Shown here: one piece after another, positions 10,813 through 20,020 of the stretch
How the letters are laid out: each line of letters starts with the position of its first letter
Numbering within the stretch: position 1 is the stretch's first letter
The notes under the pieces: model-generated
Told to the model about the DNA's origin: nothing
Seen by the model: only the letters and a program-made list of their open reading frames with translations
The model's database searches: none
Position numbers and translations under genes: made by a program
Source of the DNA: Flavobacteriia bacterium 40-80
GTDB lineage: Bacteria; Bacteroidota; Bacteroidia; Flavobacteriales_D; Crocinitomicaceae
Assembly (NCBI GenBank): GCA_001899145.1
Contig: MKVF01000018.1
Location: 558,001-622,000 of the forward strand
Direction of reading: 5' to 3'
DNA: 64,000 nt

Positions 10813-12237
10813 TTAATTGTTGAGTTGTAAAACCTTGCTCTGACAGACATAATCCGTTCTGGGAATATTCGTTTTGGAGGCAATTGCATTGAAACCGCCT
10901 TCCACTTCAGTAAAATTACGGTAACCTCTTGCCTGGAGAATACTTGCTGCAATCATACTTCTGTAACCGCCCGCGCAATGCAGGAAGAAATGTTCTTCCG
11001 GACGGATCTCTTTGATCCAGTCATTAATGTAAGCTAATGGTTTGCTGTATGCTTCTTCCACGTGCTCAGCCGTATATTCGCTCTCTTTCCGGACATCAAT
11101 TACCTTACTTTTGCCAATTTTTAATCTAGCAGCGAATTGCTCCGGAGTGATACGGTTTACAGCATCAATTTCTTTTCCTGCTGCTTTCCATGCTTCAAAT
11201 CCATTTTCCAGATGCCCCAGCACATTATCAAACCCGACACGGCTCAGCCTTGTTACAGCTTCTTTCTCTCTGCCTTTATCAGTGAGCAGTAAAATCGGCT
11301 GCTTTACATCAATAATCAAAGCTCCTGCCCATGGAGCAAAATCTCCGTCTAAGCCGATATTGACGGATTGAGGAATAAATCCTTTTGCGAATTCCATGTC
11401 ATTCCGTGTGTCTAAAATCAATGCACCTGTTTCCTCCGCTGTCGCTTCAAATTCAGTAACGGACAACACTTTCATTCCATGGTTCAGCACTTCATCGAAG
11501 CTCTCATAGCCTTTTTTGTTCATGGCAACATTCATTCCGAAATAAGCCGGCGGAGGAGTTAAGCCGTCCGTTACAGCTTTGATGAATGTTTCTCTTCCTG
11601 GCTGGTTCAGCGCGTAATTCATTTTCTTTTGATTGCCCAATGTATCAATCGTTTCCTTCATCATATTTTTTCCACAGGCAGAACCAGCTCCGTGAGCCGG
11701 ATAGACGATAATATCATCCGGCAGCGGCAAGATCTTATGATACAAGCTGTCGTACAGTAGTCCTGCCAGCTCTTCCTGCGTCAGATTAGCCGCTTTCTGT
11801 GCCAGATCAGGCCGTCCGACATCTCCCAGGAATAAAGTGTCTCCGCTGAATAATGCTGTTTCTTTGCCGTTTTCGTCGATCAGAAGAAAACAGGAGCTTT
11901 CCATGGTATGCCCCGGAGTGTGTAGCACTTTTATTGTTACCTTTCCTATTTTAAAAAGCTGGTTGTCTTCTGCGATGATAGCCTCAAATTCAGGCTGTGC
12001 TGTAGGGCCGTAAACGATGGGAGCATTTGTTTTTTTGCTCAGATCCAGATGGCCGGAAACAAAATCCGCGTGGAAATGCGTTTCGAAGATATACTTTAAT
12101 GTTACGTTGTCCTTTTCTAAACGTTCGGTATAGGGTTGTGTTTCCCTTAATGGGTCAATGATCGCCGCTTCTCCGTCAGAAGTGATATAATAAGCGCCTT
12201 GTGCCAGGCAGCCGGTATAAATCTGTTCTATTTTCAT
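10813..12237 (-). CDS. MBL-fold persulfide dioxygenase-like protein fused to two rhodanese domains
   Basis: Predicted sulfur-detoxification enzyme. The 474-residue protein starts with an ETHE1-like metallo-beta-lactamase domain (residues 1-215) carrying THFHADF (His54, His56, Asp58), TPGHT (His110), SGDTLF (Asp133) and YPAHGAG (His182). Two rhodanese domains follow (about 255-355 and 365-465). The second has the active loop HCAGGYRS with Cys421. In the first, the equivalent loop reads LLTDKGRE with Asp320, so that copy should be inactive. The ATG at 12237 matches the family start; an upstream TTG is unlikely. The promoter carries a motif shared with the TauE/SafE gene at 53.6 kb, pointing to a common sulfur regulon. 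Confidence 0.9.
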   Translation of the reverse strand: MKIEQIYTGCLAQGAYYITSDGEAAIIDPLRETQPYTERLEKDNVTLKYIFETHFHADFVSGHLDLSKKTNAPIVYGPTAQPEFEAIIAEDNQLFKIGKVTIKVLHTPGHTMESSCFLLIDENGKETALFSGDTLFLGDVGRPDLAQKAANLTQEELAGLLYDSLYHKILPLPDDIIVYPAHGAGSACGKNMMKETIDTLGNQKKMNYALNQPGRETFIKAVTDGLTPPPAYFGMNVAMNKKGYESFDEVLNHGMKVLSVTEFEATAEETGALILDTRNDMEFAKGFIPQSVNIGLDGDFAPWAGALIIDVKQPILLLTDKGREKEAVTRLSRVGFDNVLGHLENGFEAWKAAGKEIDAVNRITPEQFAARLKIGKSKVIDVRKESEYTAEHVEEAYSKPLAYINDWIKEIRPEEHFFLHCAGGYRSMIAASILQARGYRNFTEVEGGFNAIASKTNIPRTDYVCQSKVLQLNN

Positions 12238-12258
12238 ATTTGTCTCAATTTTCTTGTA

Positions 12259-12304
12259 CAAATATGGAACTGTTAAATACTTTATACAGCTACTTTTGTT
12301 ACAG
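12259..12304 (-). promoter_or_regulatory. Putative Crp/Fnr-type activator site and -7 element of the MBL-rhodanese gene
   Basis: On the minus strand CTGTAACAAAAGTAGCTGTA (12304-12285) lies 18 bp upstream of CATATTTG (12266-12259). The same motif (18 of 20 bases), spacing and -7 position occur upstream of the TauE/SafE gene. The imperfect dyad TGTAAC-AAAA-GTAGCT is centred about 41 bp before the likely start of transcription. Confidence 0.6.
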
Positions 12305-12449
12305 TCGGATCCGGAAGGAAAGCGCTGTCTGTTAAGCTATAAGTAGAATAACCCATCCGTTTGACTGTATTTGTGTTAAGGATATTGTTTTTTTATGAAT
12401 ATAATATGATAACAAAATGCAAAAATGTGCAGAATCCAATATTTAACCG

Positions 12450-12457
12450 TATCTTTG
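12450..12457 (+). promoter_or_regulatory. -7 element (TATCTTTG) for the DEAD-box gene
   Basis: Perfect TAnnTTTG element, predicted start near 12462 and a leader of about 18 nt before the ATG at 12480. Confidence 0.6.
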
Positions 12458-12479
12458 CACCCTAAATTTAAATTTTTAT

Positions 12480-14264
12480 ATGACCTTTAGTGAATTAGGG
12501 CTAAGGGAAACAGTGCTTCAGTCGATAAAAGAATTGGGTTTCGAAGCACCAACTCCCATCCAACAAAAGGCGATTCCGCACTTATTAAAATCTAATAGTG
12601 ACTTTGTTGGTCTAGCGCAGACAGGAACGGGAAAAACAGCAGCATTCGGGCTGCCATTAATTAACAACATCACCTCTCAGAAATCATTACCGCAAGGATT
12701 GATAATTTGTCCAACGAGAGAATTGTGTTTACAAATCACAAAAGATTTAGAAAATTATGCCAAAAACGACCCTTATGTTCAAGTGGTGGCTGTTTATGGC
12801 GGGGTAGATATTCGTCGTCAGATGACTTTACTGAAGAATGCAACCATTATCGTTGCAACTCCGGGAAGGCTTTGTGATTTAATTGACAGAAAAGCAGCAA
12901 AGCTTACAGAAGTAAGCTACGTGGTGCTGGATGAGGCAGATGAAATGCTGAACATGGGCTTTAAAGAGGATATTGATCGTATTTTGGAAGAAACGCCATT
13001 CGATAAGAATGTCTGGTTGTTCTCTGCTACTATGCCTCAGGAAGTAGCGAGAATTGCTAAGAACTATATGACCACTCCTTTGGAAGTGGCCATAGGACAC
13101 AAAAACCAAAGTAACGAAAACATTGAGCACATCTATTATTCAGTGAAAGAAAAAGACCGTTATGCGGCTTTGAAACGACTGATCGATGTGAATCCGGATA
13201 TTTTCGGAGTGGTTTTCTGCCGTACAAGAACAGAAACGCAATCAGTTGCTGAAAAATTAGGAAAAGACGGTTATAATGCCGAGCCGTTACACGGTGATTT
13301 GTCACAGGCACAACGTGACAATGTGATGAAACGCTTCAGAGAGCGCACATTACAATTGTTGGTAGCAACGGATGTTGCAGCCAGAGGAATTGACGTGGAC
13401 AGCATCACACACGTGATCAACTATAATTTACCGGATGATATCGAAAACTATACGCACCGTTCAGGACGTACAGCCCGTGCCGGTAAGAAAGGACAATCGC
13501 TGGTATTGGTAAATACACGCGAGACAGGAAAGATCAGAGCGATTGAACGCCAGATCCGCACAAAATTCACGGAAGGTGCTATTCCGAGCTCTGAGGTAAT
13601 TTGCGGAATCCAGCTTTCCAGCCTGATCTCAAAAGTAAAAGAAACAGAAGTAAAAGAAGCGGACATAGCGAAATTCTTACCGCAGATCATGGATGATTTT
13701 GCTGATCTGACGAAAGAAGAGGTTATCAAGAAATTCATTTCCGTTGAATTTAACCGTTTCATCGAATATTACGAACGTGCAGGCGATTTGAATGCACATC
13801 CGGAAAAAGGAGAAAGAGGTGAGCGTGGAAGAGACAGAGACCGTGATTTCAGAAGAGGCGGAGACGACAGAGATGCAGATAAAACACGTTTCTTTGTGAA
13901 CCTTGGAAAACGCGACGGCTTAAATCCGGGAGGATTGCTGCGTGTTATCTGTGATGAAACAGGCTTGAAATCTTCTAACATCGGTAAAATTGATGTATTG
14001 CCGTCTTTCAGCTTCTTTGAAGCGAGCAATGAATTCGTTTCAAATATCCTTGACAATGTGAACGGCTCCCAGTTTGAAGGAAATACCCTGAAAATTGAAA
14101 TTACGAAAAATGACAGAAGCGGTGGCGGCGGAAGCCGTAACGGCGGCGGCAGAAGTAATTTTGGCGGAGGACGTGAACGAAGAGGAGGCCGTGGAGACGA
14201 AAGAAACGGTTCAGGAAGACGTTCAGAATCAAGAGGAAGAAATTCAAGAAGTAAAGCATATTAA
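12480..14264 (+). CDS. DEAD-box RNA helicase (CsdA/DbpA-like) with RG-rich tail
   Basis: ATP-dependent RNA helicase likely to act in ribosome assembly or RNA turnover. The 594-residue protein has motif I AQTGTGKT at 47-54, PTREL at 78-82, DEAD at 151-154, SAT at 183-185, and HRSGRTARAGKKG (motif VI). After the two RecA domains comes a DbpA-type RNA-binding domain (FFVNLGKRDGLNPGGLLRVI), then a Gly/Arg/Ser-rich tail of about 40 residues, typical of promiscuous RNA binding. It is the first of four plus-strand genes. Confidence 0.93.
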   Translation: MTFSELGLRETVLQSIKELGFEAPTPIQQKAIPHLLKSNSDFVGLAQTGTGKTAAFGLPLINNITSQKSLPQGLIICPTRELCLQITKDLENYAKNDPYVQVVAVYGGVDIRRQMTLLKNATIIVATPGRLCDLIDRKAAKLTEVSYVVLDEADEMLNMGFKEDIDRILEETPFDKNVWLFSATMPQEVARIAKNYMTTPLEVAIGHKNQSNENIEHIYYSVKEKDRYAALKRLIDVNPDIFGVVFCRTRTETQSVAEKLGKDGYNAEPLHGDLSQAQRDNVMKRFRERTLQLLVATDVAARGIDVDSITHVINYNLPDDIENYTHRSGRTARAGKKGQSLVLVNTRETGKIRAIERQIRTKFTEGAIPSSEVICGIQLSSLISKVKETEVKEADIAKFLPQIMDDFADLTKEEVIKKFISVEFNRFIEYYERAGDLNAHPEKGERGERGRDRDRDFRRGGDDRDADKTRFFVNLGKRDGLNPGGLLRVICDETGLKSSNIGKIDVLPSFSFFEASNEFVSNILDNVNGSQFEGNTLKIEITKNDRSGGGGSRNGGGRSNFGGGRERRGGRGDERNGSGRRSESRGRNSRSKAY

Positions 14265-14292
14265 TTGGTAATCAAGCCGACAGGTTTAATTT

Positions 14293-16089
14293 ATGGAAAT
14301 TAGAAATATTGCAATTATTGCACACGTTGACCACGGAAAAACTACACTGGTTGACAAAATGATCGAAGCCGGACAGGTAGTAAATGAAAGAGAACGTCCG
14401 ACAGGTGAGCTGATCATGGATAATAATGACCTCGAAAGAGAAAGAGGCATTACGATCGTTTCTAAAAATGTTTCTGTACTTTATAAAGGTACAAAGATCA
14501 ATATTATCGACACTCCCGGCCACGCCGACTTTGGAGGTGAGGTAGAGCGCGTGCTGAACATGGCGGACGGTGTTTGTTTGCTGGTGGACGCTTTTGAAGG
14601 CCCGATGCCGCAAACACGCTTCGTACTTGGAAAAGCATTGTCGATGGGGATCAAGCCGCTGTTGGTGATCAACAAGGTGGACAAAGAAAACTGTACACCG
14701 GATGAAGTGCATGAGAAAGTGTTTGACCTGATGTTTGAGCTGGATGCCAATGAGGCGCAGCTGGACTTTCCTACGATCTACGGATCAGCTAAAAACGGAT
14801 GGATGTCAGAGGATTGGAAACAGCCGCAAACAGATATTAATGCCCTGCTGGATAAGATCCTTGATTATTTTCCACCGAGAAAAATCGAAGAAGGGAATAC
14901 GCAATTGCTGATCACTTCGCTGGATTATTCTTCGTATGTCGGCCGTATTGCGATCGGAAGACTTTCAAGAGGTGTCCTGAAAGAAAATCAAAATGTGATC
15001 GTTGCGAAAGCGGACGGAAAGCAGGAAAAGCACAAAATCAAAGAAGTGTTCGTGTTTGAAGGCCTGGAACGCAAAAAAGTAGCAGAAGTGCAGGCAGGAG
15101 ATATCTGTGCAATTACAGGTATTGAAGGTTTTGAGATCGGTGACTCCATTTGTGATTTTGAGAATCCGGAGCCGCTTCCTACAATTAAGCTGGACGAACC
15201 GACGATGAGCATGTTGTTTTCGATCAATGATTCTCCTTTCTTCGGTAAAGAAGGAAAATTCGTAACCTCTCGCCATATTCAGGAGCGTTTGAATAAAGAG
15301 CTGGAAAAAAACCTGGCGTTGAGAGTCCATGAAACAGATAAAGCGGATAAATGGCTGGTGTTCGGCCGTGGAGTTCTTCACTTGTCGGTATTGATCGAAA
15401 CGATGCGTCGTGAAGGTTATGAGCTGCAGGTAGGACAGCCGCAGGTAATCATCCGTGAAATTGATGGTGTGAAATGCGAACCGGTAGAAGAGCTGACGAT
15501 TGACTTACCGGAAGAAAATTCAGGAACGGCTGTTGAAGCGGTAACCAAGCGAAAAGGAGAGATGAAAAATATGGAGCCGAAAGGAAACCGTATGATTCTG
15601 AAATTTGAAATTCCTTCACGTGGTATTATCGGCTTGAGAAACTATTTGTTGACACAAACTGCAGGTGAGGCGATTATGAACCACCGTTTTCTGGAATACC
15701 AGCCGTATAAAGGCGAAATTCCGGGACGTCAGAACGGTTCATTGATCTCAATGGAGCAGGGGCAGGCAATTCCTTATGCTTTGAACAACCTGCAGGACAG
15801 AGGAAGATTCTTTGTTCACCCGAACGAGAATGTGTACGAAGGACAGGTGATCGGTGAAAATTCAAGAGCAGGAGACCTGGTGGTGAACGTTACGAAAACG
15901 AAAAAACTCACAAATATGCGGGCTTCCGGTTCAGATGACAAAGTAAAGCTGGCACCACCGAGAGTATTCAGCCTGGAAGAGTGTTTAGAATACATTCAGT
16001 CAGATGAATATGTGGAATGTACACCGCAAAACCTGAGAATACGTAAAATTTTATTGAAAGAAACAGACAGAAAACGTTCATCGAAATAA
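14293..16089 (+). CDS. typA: Ribosome-associated GTPase TypA/BipA
   Basis: Translational GTPase that binds ribosomes and helps large-subunit assembly and stress adaptation. The 598-residue protein has all G motifs: AHVDHGKTTLVDKM (G1), the RGIT switch I, DTPGHADFGGEV (G3), and NKVDKENC (G4). The BipA-specific C-terminal domain contains PSRGIIGLRNYLLT and an EECLEYI segment near the end. The start is 28 bp after the DEAD-box gene, so both may be on one transcript. Confidence 0.97.
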   Translation: MEIRNIAIIAHVDHGKTTLVDKMIEAGQVVNERERPTGELIMDNNDLERERGITIVSKNVSVLYKGTKINIIDTPGHADFGGEVERVLNMADGVCLLVDAFEGPMPQTRFVLGKALSMGIKPLLVINKVDKENCTPDEVHEKVFDLMFELDANEAQLDFPTIYGSAKNGWMSEDWKQPQTDINALLDKILDYFPPRKIEEGNTQLLITSLDYSSYVGRIAIGRLSRGVLKENQNVIVAKADGKQEKHKIKEVFVFEGLERKKVAEVQAGDICAITGIEGFEIGDSICDFENPEPLPTIKLDEPTMSMLFSINDSPFFGKEGKFVTSRHIQERLNKELEKNLALRVHETDKADKWLVFGRGVLHLSVLIETMRREGYELQVGQPQVIIREIDGVKCEPVEELTIDLPEENSGTAVEAVTKRKGEMKNMEPKGNRMILKFEIPSRGIIGLRNYLLTQTAGEAIMNHRFLEYQPYKGEIPGRQNGSLISMEQGQAIPYALNNLQDRGRFFVHPNENVYEGQVIGENSRAGDLVVNVTKTKKLTNMRASGSDDKVKLAPPRVFSLEECLEYIQSDEYVECTPQNLRIRKILLKETDRKRSSK

Positions 16090-16152
16090 TTTTTTTTGTA
16101 CTTTCAGGTTATCTGGATTCGTTCAGATGGCTAATTAAAAAAATGCGTTAAC

Positions 16153-17559
16153 ATGTTTAATGATGATGAAGACGAATTCCTTGACAGGAATTTGGGAGAA
16201 CATATCGAGAAATTTGAATCGTATTTAAAAGGCGACGCATTTTTCTTTTTTGACAGCGATGTCCTGGAGATGATCGTAGATCATTACATTGTTAATGGAG
16301 ATTATACAAAAGCAATAAAGGCAGCTGAATACGGATTAAATTATTTTTCTCCGAATCAGCTGTTTGTATTGCGCATCGCACAGGCATATTCTGCTAAAGG
16401 CTTGCTGAAAGAAGCGCTGAATATGCTGAACAACAAAGATGATTTTCAGGAAAACCTGATAGAATATTACCTGACAAAAGCCTCTATTTTCAGTCAGCTG
16501 AAAAATTCTGACAATGCGATAAAATTCTTTAAGCTGGCACTGGATCTTACAGAAAGCGATGAACGGGATGAGATTTATCTTGACATTGCGATGGAATATC
16601 AGTACAAAGGAGATTACCGTGCCGCGATCGAAGTGCTGAATGAAGCCATAAAATCCAATCCTAAAAATGAAGTGGCACTGTATGAAGTAGCATACTGCTA
16701 TGATTTTATAGGAGAGTTTGATAAAGCAATTGAATGCTACAATAACTTTATTGATGAAAATCCCTATTCCTATACAGCCTGGTACAACCTGGGGAATATC
16801 TATTCCAAGGTGGAGGATTGGGAAAACGCATTACGCGCTTATGATTTCTGTAACGTGATCAACGAGCAGTTCTCGCCGGTTTATTTCAATATGGGAAATG
16901 CTTTCCTGTCGCTGGACCGTTATGAGGAAGCGGAAGAAGTGTTCCGTAAATGTATCGAAATGGAAGGTGACGATGCGCTGGCGTTTTGTTACCTGGGAGA
17001 AAGCCTTGAGCAACAGGGAAAGATTCAGGAAGCAAGAGAGAATTACAATCAGGCAATTGCGATCAATCCGGTACTTTCTGACGCCTGGCTGGGTCTGGGT
17101 ATTGTTTGTGATTTGGAAGGAAATACGGAAAAAGGAATTGAGCTGATCCAGAAGGCAATTGATTTAGAGCCTTCTAATGCCAGCTATTATCATGTTTTAG
17201 CAAGCGCTTACGATAAGATCGATAAGTTTGAAGAATCGGAAATCTGCTTTCTGAAATCATTGGAGCTGGATGCTAAAAATGAAGATGCAATCAAAGATTT
17301 TTATATCATGCTGTTCAGCACAGCACAATGGAATAAAGCTTACCGTCTGCTGGATGATTATGAGCAATATGAATCCAATTATTTAACGGTGAGTTTATTG
17401 CGTTTTCACTGGTACTGGAATAATTTTAACCAGGAGCTGGCGCTGGAAATTTTAGGAGCATGTATAATTGAAGATGAAGTGAAATCAAAACAAATTTTTG
17501 AATGGTTCGAAGATCTTTCAAAAGAACCGCAAGTGACAAGTTTGTTTGAAAAACGATAA
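16153..17559 (+). CDS. Tetratricopeptide-repeat protein
   Basis: Cytoplasmic protein of 468 residues with about ten TPR units (from residue 45 to about 390), for example AWYNLGNIYSKVEDWENALRAYDF and later copies. There is no signal peptide or membrane helix. The N-terminus is acidic (FNDDEDEFLD). It is likely a scaffold; no enzymatic role is visible. It sits 8 bp upstream of the phosphosulfolactate synthase homologue, so the two are very probably one operon, and a TPR partner for that enzyme is a reasonable inference. Confidence 0.85.
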   Translation: MFNDDEDEFLDRNLGEHIEKFESYLKGDAFFFFDSDVLEMIVDHYIVNGDYTKAIKAAEYGLNYFSPNQLFVLRIAQAYSAKGLLKEALNMLNNKDDFQENLIEYYLTKASIFSQLKNSDNAIKFFKLALDLTESDERDEIYLDIAMEYQYKGDYRAAIEVLNEAIKSNPKNEVALYEVAYCYDFIGEFDKAIECYNNFIDENPYSYTAWYNLGNIYSKVEDWENALRAYDFCNVINEQFSPVYFNMGNAFLSLDRYEEAEEVFRKCIEMEGDDALAFCYLGESLEQQGKIQEARENYNQAIAINPVLSDAWLGLGIVCDLEGNTEKGIELIQKAIDLEPSNASYYHVLASAYDKIDKFEESEICFLKSLELDAKNEDAIKDFYIMLFSTAQWNKAYRLLDDYEQYESNYLTVSLLRFHWYWNNFNQELALEILGACIIEDEVKSKQIFEWFEDLSKEPQVTSLFEKR

Positions 17560-17567
17560 GAAACAAT

Positions 17568-18386
17568 ATGAATTTTGAATTACCATTTATACCTGAACGA
17601 GCATCGAAGCCCAGAAATAAAGGTGTGACGATGATGATGGATAAAGGATTAAGTTTAAGAGAAACAGAAGCTTTTATTGAAGGAAACGGTCATCTGACAG
17701 ATTTAGTAAAATTTGGATTTGGAACATCTTATGTGACACCCAATCTGAAAGAAAAAATAAAATTGTATAAAGAAAACGGGATCACGCCCTACTTTGGAGG
17801 AACTTTATTTGAAGCGTTTTATGCACGCGGAAAGTTTGAGGATTACCTGCGAGTGCTGGATCAGTACGGAATGGAGATGGCAGAAGTGTCTGACGGTTCC
17901 ATCATCATTGACCATGATCATAAGTGTGAAGCGATCCGGAGACTGGCAAAAGACCGTACCGTACTTTCTGAGGTAGGTTCAAAAGATGCGGGAATTTTAA
18001 TTGCTCCTAACCGCTGGATTAAAATGATGAAAACAGAATTGCAGGCAGGTTCATGGAAAGTGATCGCAGAAGGACGCGAAGCAGGAAATGTAGGTGTTTT
18101 CAGAGCAAACGGACAGGCACACACCATGCTGATCAATAAAATTACCGCGAAAGTAAAGCCGGAAGACATCCTTTGGGAAGCACCGCAAAAAAATCAGCAG
18201 GTCTGGTTTATCAAATTGTTTGGTGCGGATGTCAACTTGGGTAATATTGCTCCGAATGATATGATTCCGCTGGAATGCCTGCGTTTGGGACTTCGTGGAG
18301 ATACTTTCTTCGAGTTTCTTCCGGAAGATTACGCAAAACGCCTGAAACAGGTGGATTCAGATGTTCTAAATGAAGAAGATCTTTAA
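17568..18386 (+). CDS. Phosphosulfolactate synthase (ComA family)
   Basis: The family adds sulfite to phosphoenolpyruvate, giving (2R)-phospho-3-sulfolactate, the first step of coenzyme M synthesis in archaea and of sulfolactate synthesis in sporulating Bacillus. The 272-residue TIM barrel has GVTMMMDKGLSLRE, LVKFGFGTS, TPYFGGTLFEAF, EVSDGSI, SEVGSKDAG and an EGREAGNVG segment, all hallmarks of the family. No comB- or comC-like partner follows, so the sulfonate made here is unknown; precursors of envelope sulfonates are one possibility. A terminator follows at 18417. Confidence 0.87.
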   Translation: MNFELPFIPERASKPRNKGVTMMMDKGLSLRETEAFIEGNGHLTDLVKFGFGTSYVTPNLKEKIKLYKENGITPYFGGTLFEAFYARGKFEDYLRVLDQYGMEMAEVSDGSIIIDHDHKCEAIRRLAKDRTVLSEVGSKDAGILIAPNRWIKMMKTELQAGSWKVIAEGREAGNVGVFRANGQAHTMLINKITAKVKPEDILWEAPQKNQQVWFIKLFGADVNLGNIAPNDMIPLECLRLGLRGDTFFEFLPEDYAKRLKQVDSDVLNEEDL

Positions 18387-18416
18387 TTTCGAAAAGAAGA
18401 AATTTGAAAATATTAC

Positions 18417-18447
18417 AGAGCTGTCTATTTTATAGATGGCTCTTTTT
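18417..18447 (+). terminator. Rho-independent terminator of the typA-TPR-ComA stretch
   Basis: A 12 bp stem with two G-T wobbles and a TTT loop (18417-18443), followed by TTTT. It ends the four-gene plus-strand run. Confidence 0.75.
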
Positions 18448-18451
18448 ATTG

Positions 18452-18625
18452 ATGGGTTTTCTGATATTGAAATTGGGTAGTTTTATTATTTCGGAGATTT
18501 CAGTGAAGTTAGGGGTAAGAGTTTTTGAGGTTTTTGGAGTAGAGGTGATTCTTCTCATTATTTGTTATTTTCTTGGATTAGTAAATAGTTTACGAGCCAT
18601 TGAAAAGCTACAAAACCCAAAATAA
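18452..18625 (+). CDS. Possible small hydrophobic protein (57 aa), uncertain
   Basis: An ATG at 18452 opens a 57-residue frame with two hydrophobic stretches (MGFLILKLGSFII and VILLIICYFLGLV). It starts just after the terminator and its last 68 bp run antisense to the 3' end of the convergent TPR-membrane gene. No family is recognised. The overlap lowers the chance that it is translated. Confidence 0.2.
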   Translation: MGFLILKLGSFIISEISVKLGVRVFEVFGVEVILLIICYFLGLVNSLRAIEKLQNPK

Positions 18626-19814
18626 AAACAAAAGACATTAGGTTAAATAGTTCCTCTGTTATAAATGTTTGTACGATTGCTAAAATTCCTACAGTTCCCA
18701 TTGTTATCGAATAAATGAGCAAGATGTTTTTGGGTTTAGAAGCTGAAAACATTGCGCTGAAAGGTAGCATCATTGCAAAACCAAAAACTGCAATTGTCAG
18801 AAATTTTTCGTCCGACAAGACAATGTATGTTACAACTCCAATAATAAAGGTGGATAATGCTCCTGCAACAAAGTTGGAGCTCATTTTTTCTTTCTTGTCA
18901 AGTAAAAACCGCCCATATCTATTGAAACGTAAAAACAAATTGCTTATTGGTGTGATTATCCAGGTTGAAAACGCAAGGAAAGCAAGTGAAAGAATCAAAG
19001 GTGTTAGGTATGGCTGTAACGCATCGTTGTTTTTAGAGATTGTTCTTAAGACTCTTGTTCCAAAATAAAAACCGATAATAACTGCCCACTGATATTTGGC
19101 TGTCAAGCTATTCATCCAAAAATCATATTTCAAAAATGCTTTGTAAATCGGATTACCTGCTTTTAATGCTTCAATCATTCCCGATTGTGAATGTTCAAAA
19201 TTTGGGTCGTTTTTTAATGATTCTTTGAAGTGCTCCAATGCTTTTCTATGGTCACCTTTTTCTAATAAACTCCAACCATAATTGGAGTGAGTGTAAGCAT
19301 TATTCGGATCTTCTCGTAACGCTCTTTCAATAGTTTCAAATGATTCTTTACTTCGGTTTAATTTAATTAAGGCTGAGCTTCTTGTGTTTAATCCTAATAG
19401 ATTTTCTGCATCAATCTCTAACGCTTTGTTTGCCAATTCTAAGGCTTGTTTATATTGTTTTCTTGTCAATTTGATGCTAGCCAGTAGCGCAAAATAATCA
19501 GCATCGTCAGGGTCTAATTTTATTGCTTGGTTAATGTTTTGTTCTGCTTCTTCGTAATTGTCTTGTTGAATTGTAATTCTTGATTTTATGTAGAATAAAT
19601 ATGATGAATAGTTTGATAACTCAATTGCATTGTCAATTATACTCATTGCTGTATCACATTTATCTTGTTGCAAATTTGCTTCGGCAAGGAGAGAAAGAAA
19701 ATGAATGTTATTCGTATCTTCTGTAAGTAAATCTTTTAAAATTCGCTCAGCTGCTGCGTATTTTTTCTGTTGAAATAAAATACTGACTTTTCTAAGTCTG
19801 TTGTCGTCTTGCAT
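18558..19814 (-). CDS. TPR protein with six C-terminal membrane helices
   Basis: The 418-residue protein has about five TPR units in its first 210 residues (for example NYEEAEQNINQAIKLDPDDA), then a short linker and about six membrane helices between residues 230 and 410. The TPR half should face the cytoplasm. The combination suggests a membrane scaffold or sensor, but no enzyme domain is visible. The codon use looks more AT-rich than in the neighbouring typA operon, as in the next gene, so this stretch may be accessory DNA. The ATG at 19814 is clear. Confidence 0.8.
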   Translation of the reverse strand: MQDDNRLRKVSILFQQKKYAAAERILKDLLTEDTNNIHFLSLLAEANLQQDKCDTAMSIIDNAIELSNYSSYLFYIKSRITIQQDNYEEAEQNINQAIKLDPDDADYFALLASIKLTRKQYKQALELANKALEIDAENLLGLNTRSSALIKLNRSKESFETIERALREDPNNAYTHSNYGWSLLEKGDHRKALEHFKESLKNDPNFEHSQSGMIEALKAGNPIYKAFLKYDFWMNSLTAKYQWAVIIGFYFGTRVLRTISKNNDALQPYLTPLILSLAFLAFSTWIITPISNLFLRFNRYGRFLLDKKEKMSSNFVAGALSTFIIGVVTYIVLSDEKFLTIAVFGFAMMLPFSAMFSASKPKNILLIYSITMGTVGILAIVQTFITEELFNLMSFVFILGFVAFQWLVNYLLIQENNK

Positions 19815-20020
19815 TACTTCTTTATGTTTAGGTAAGTTAAACGGTAGTCATAAGGATATGTTTTAGGAAGATGTTTTAATACTTCTGTTAAACTGTTTAG
19901 GGTATGGTTGTATATATTTTAGAACAGTACGTATTTCTTTTATGGACTGTATTTTGTTATTCATATTTTATGTGTGTAGGACTTGTAACATTAAAGATAA
20001 CGTTTTGTGGAAAGCAGCTG

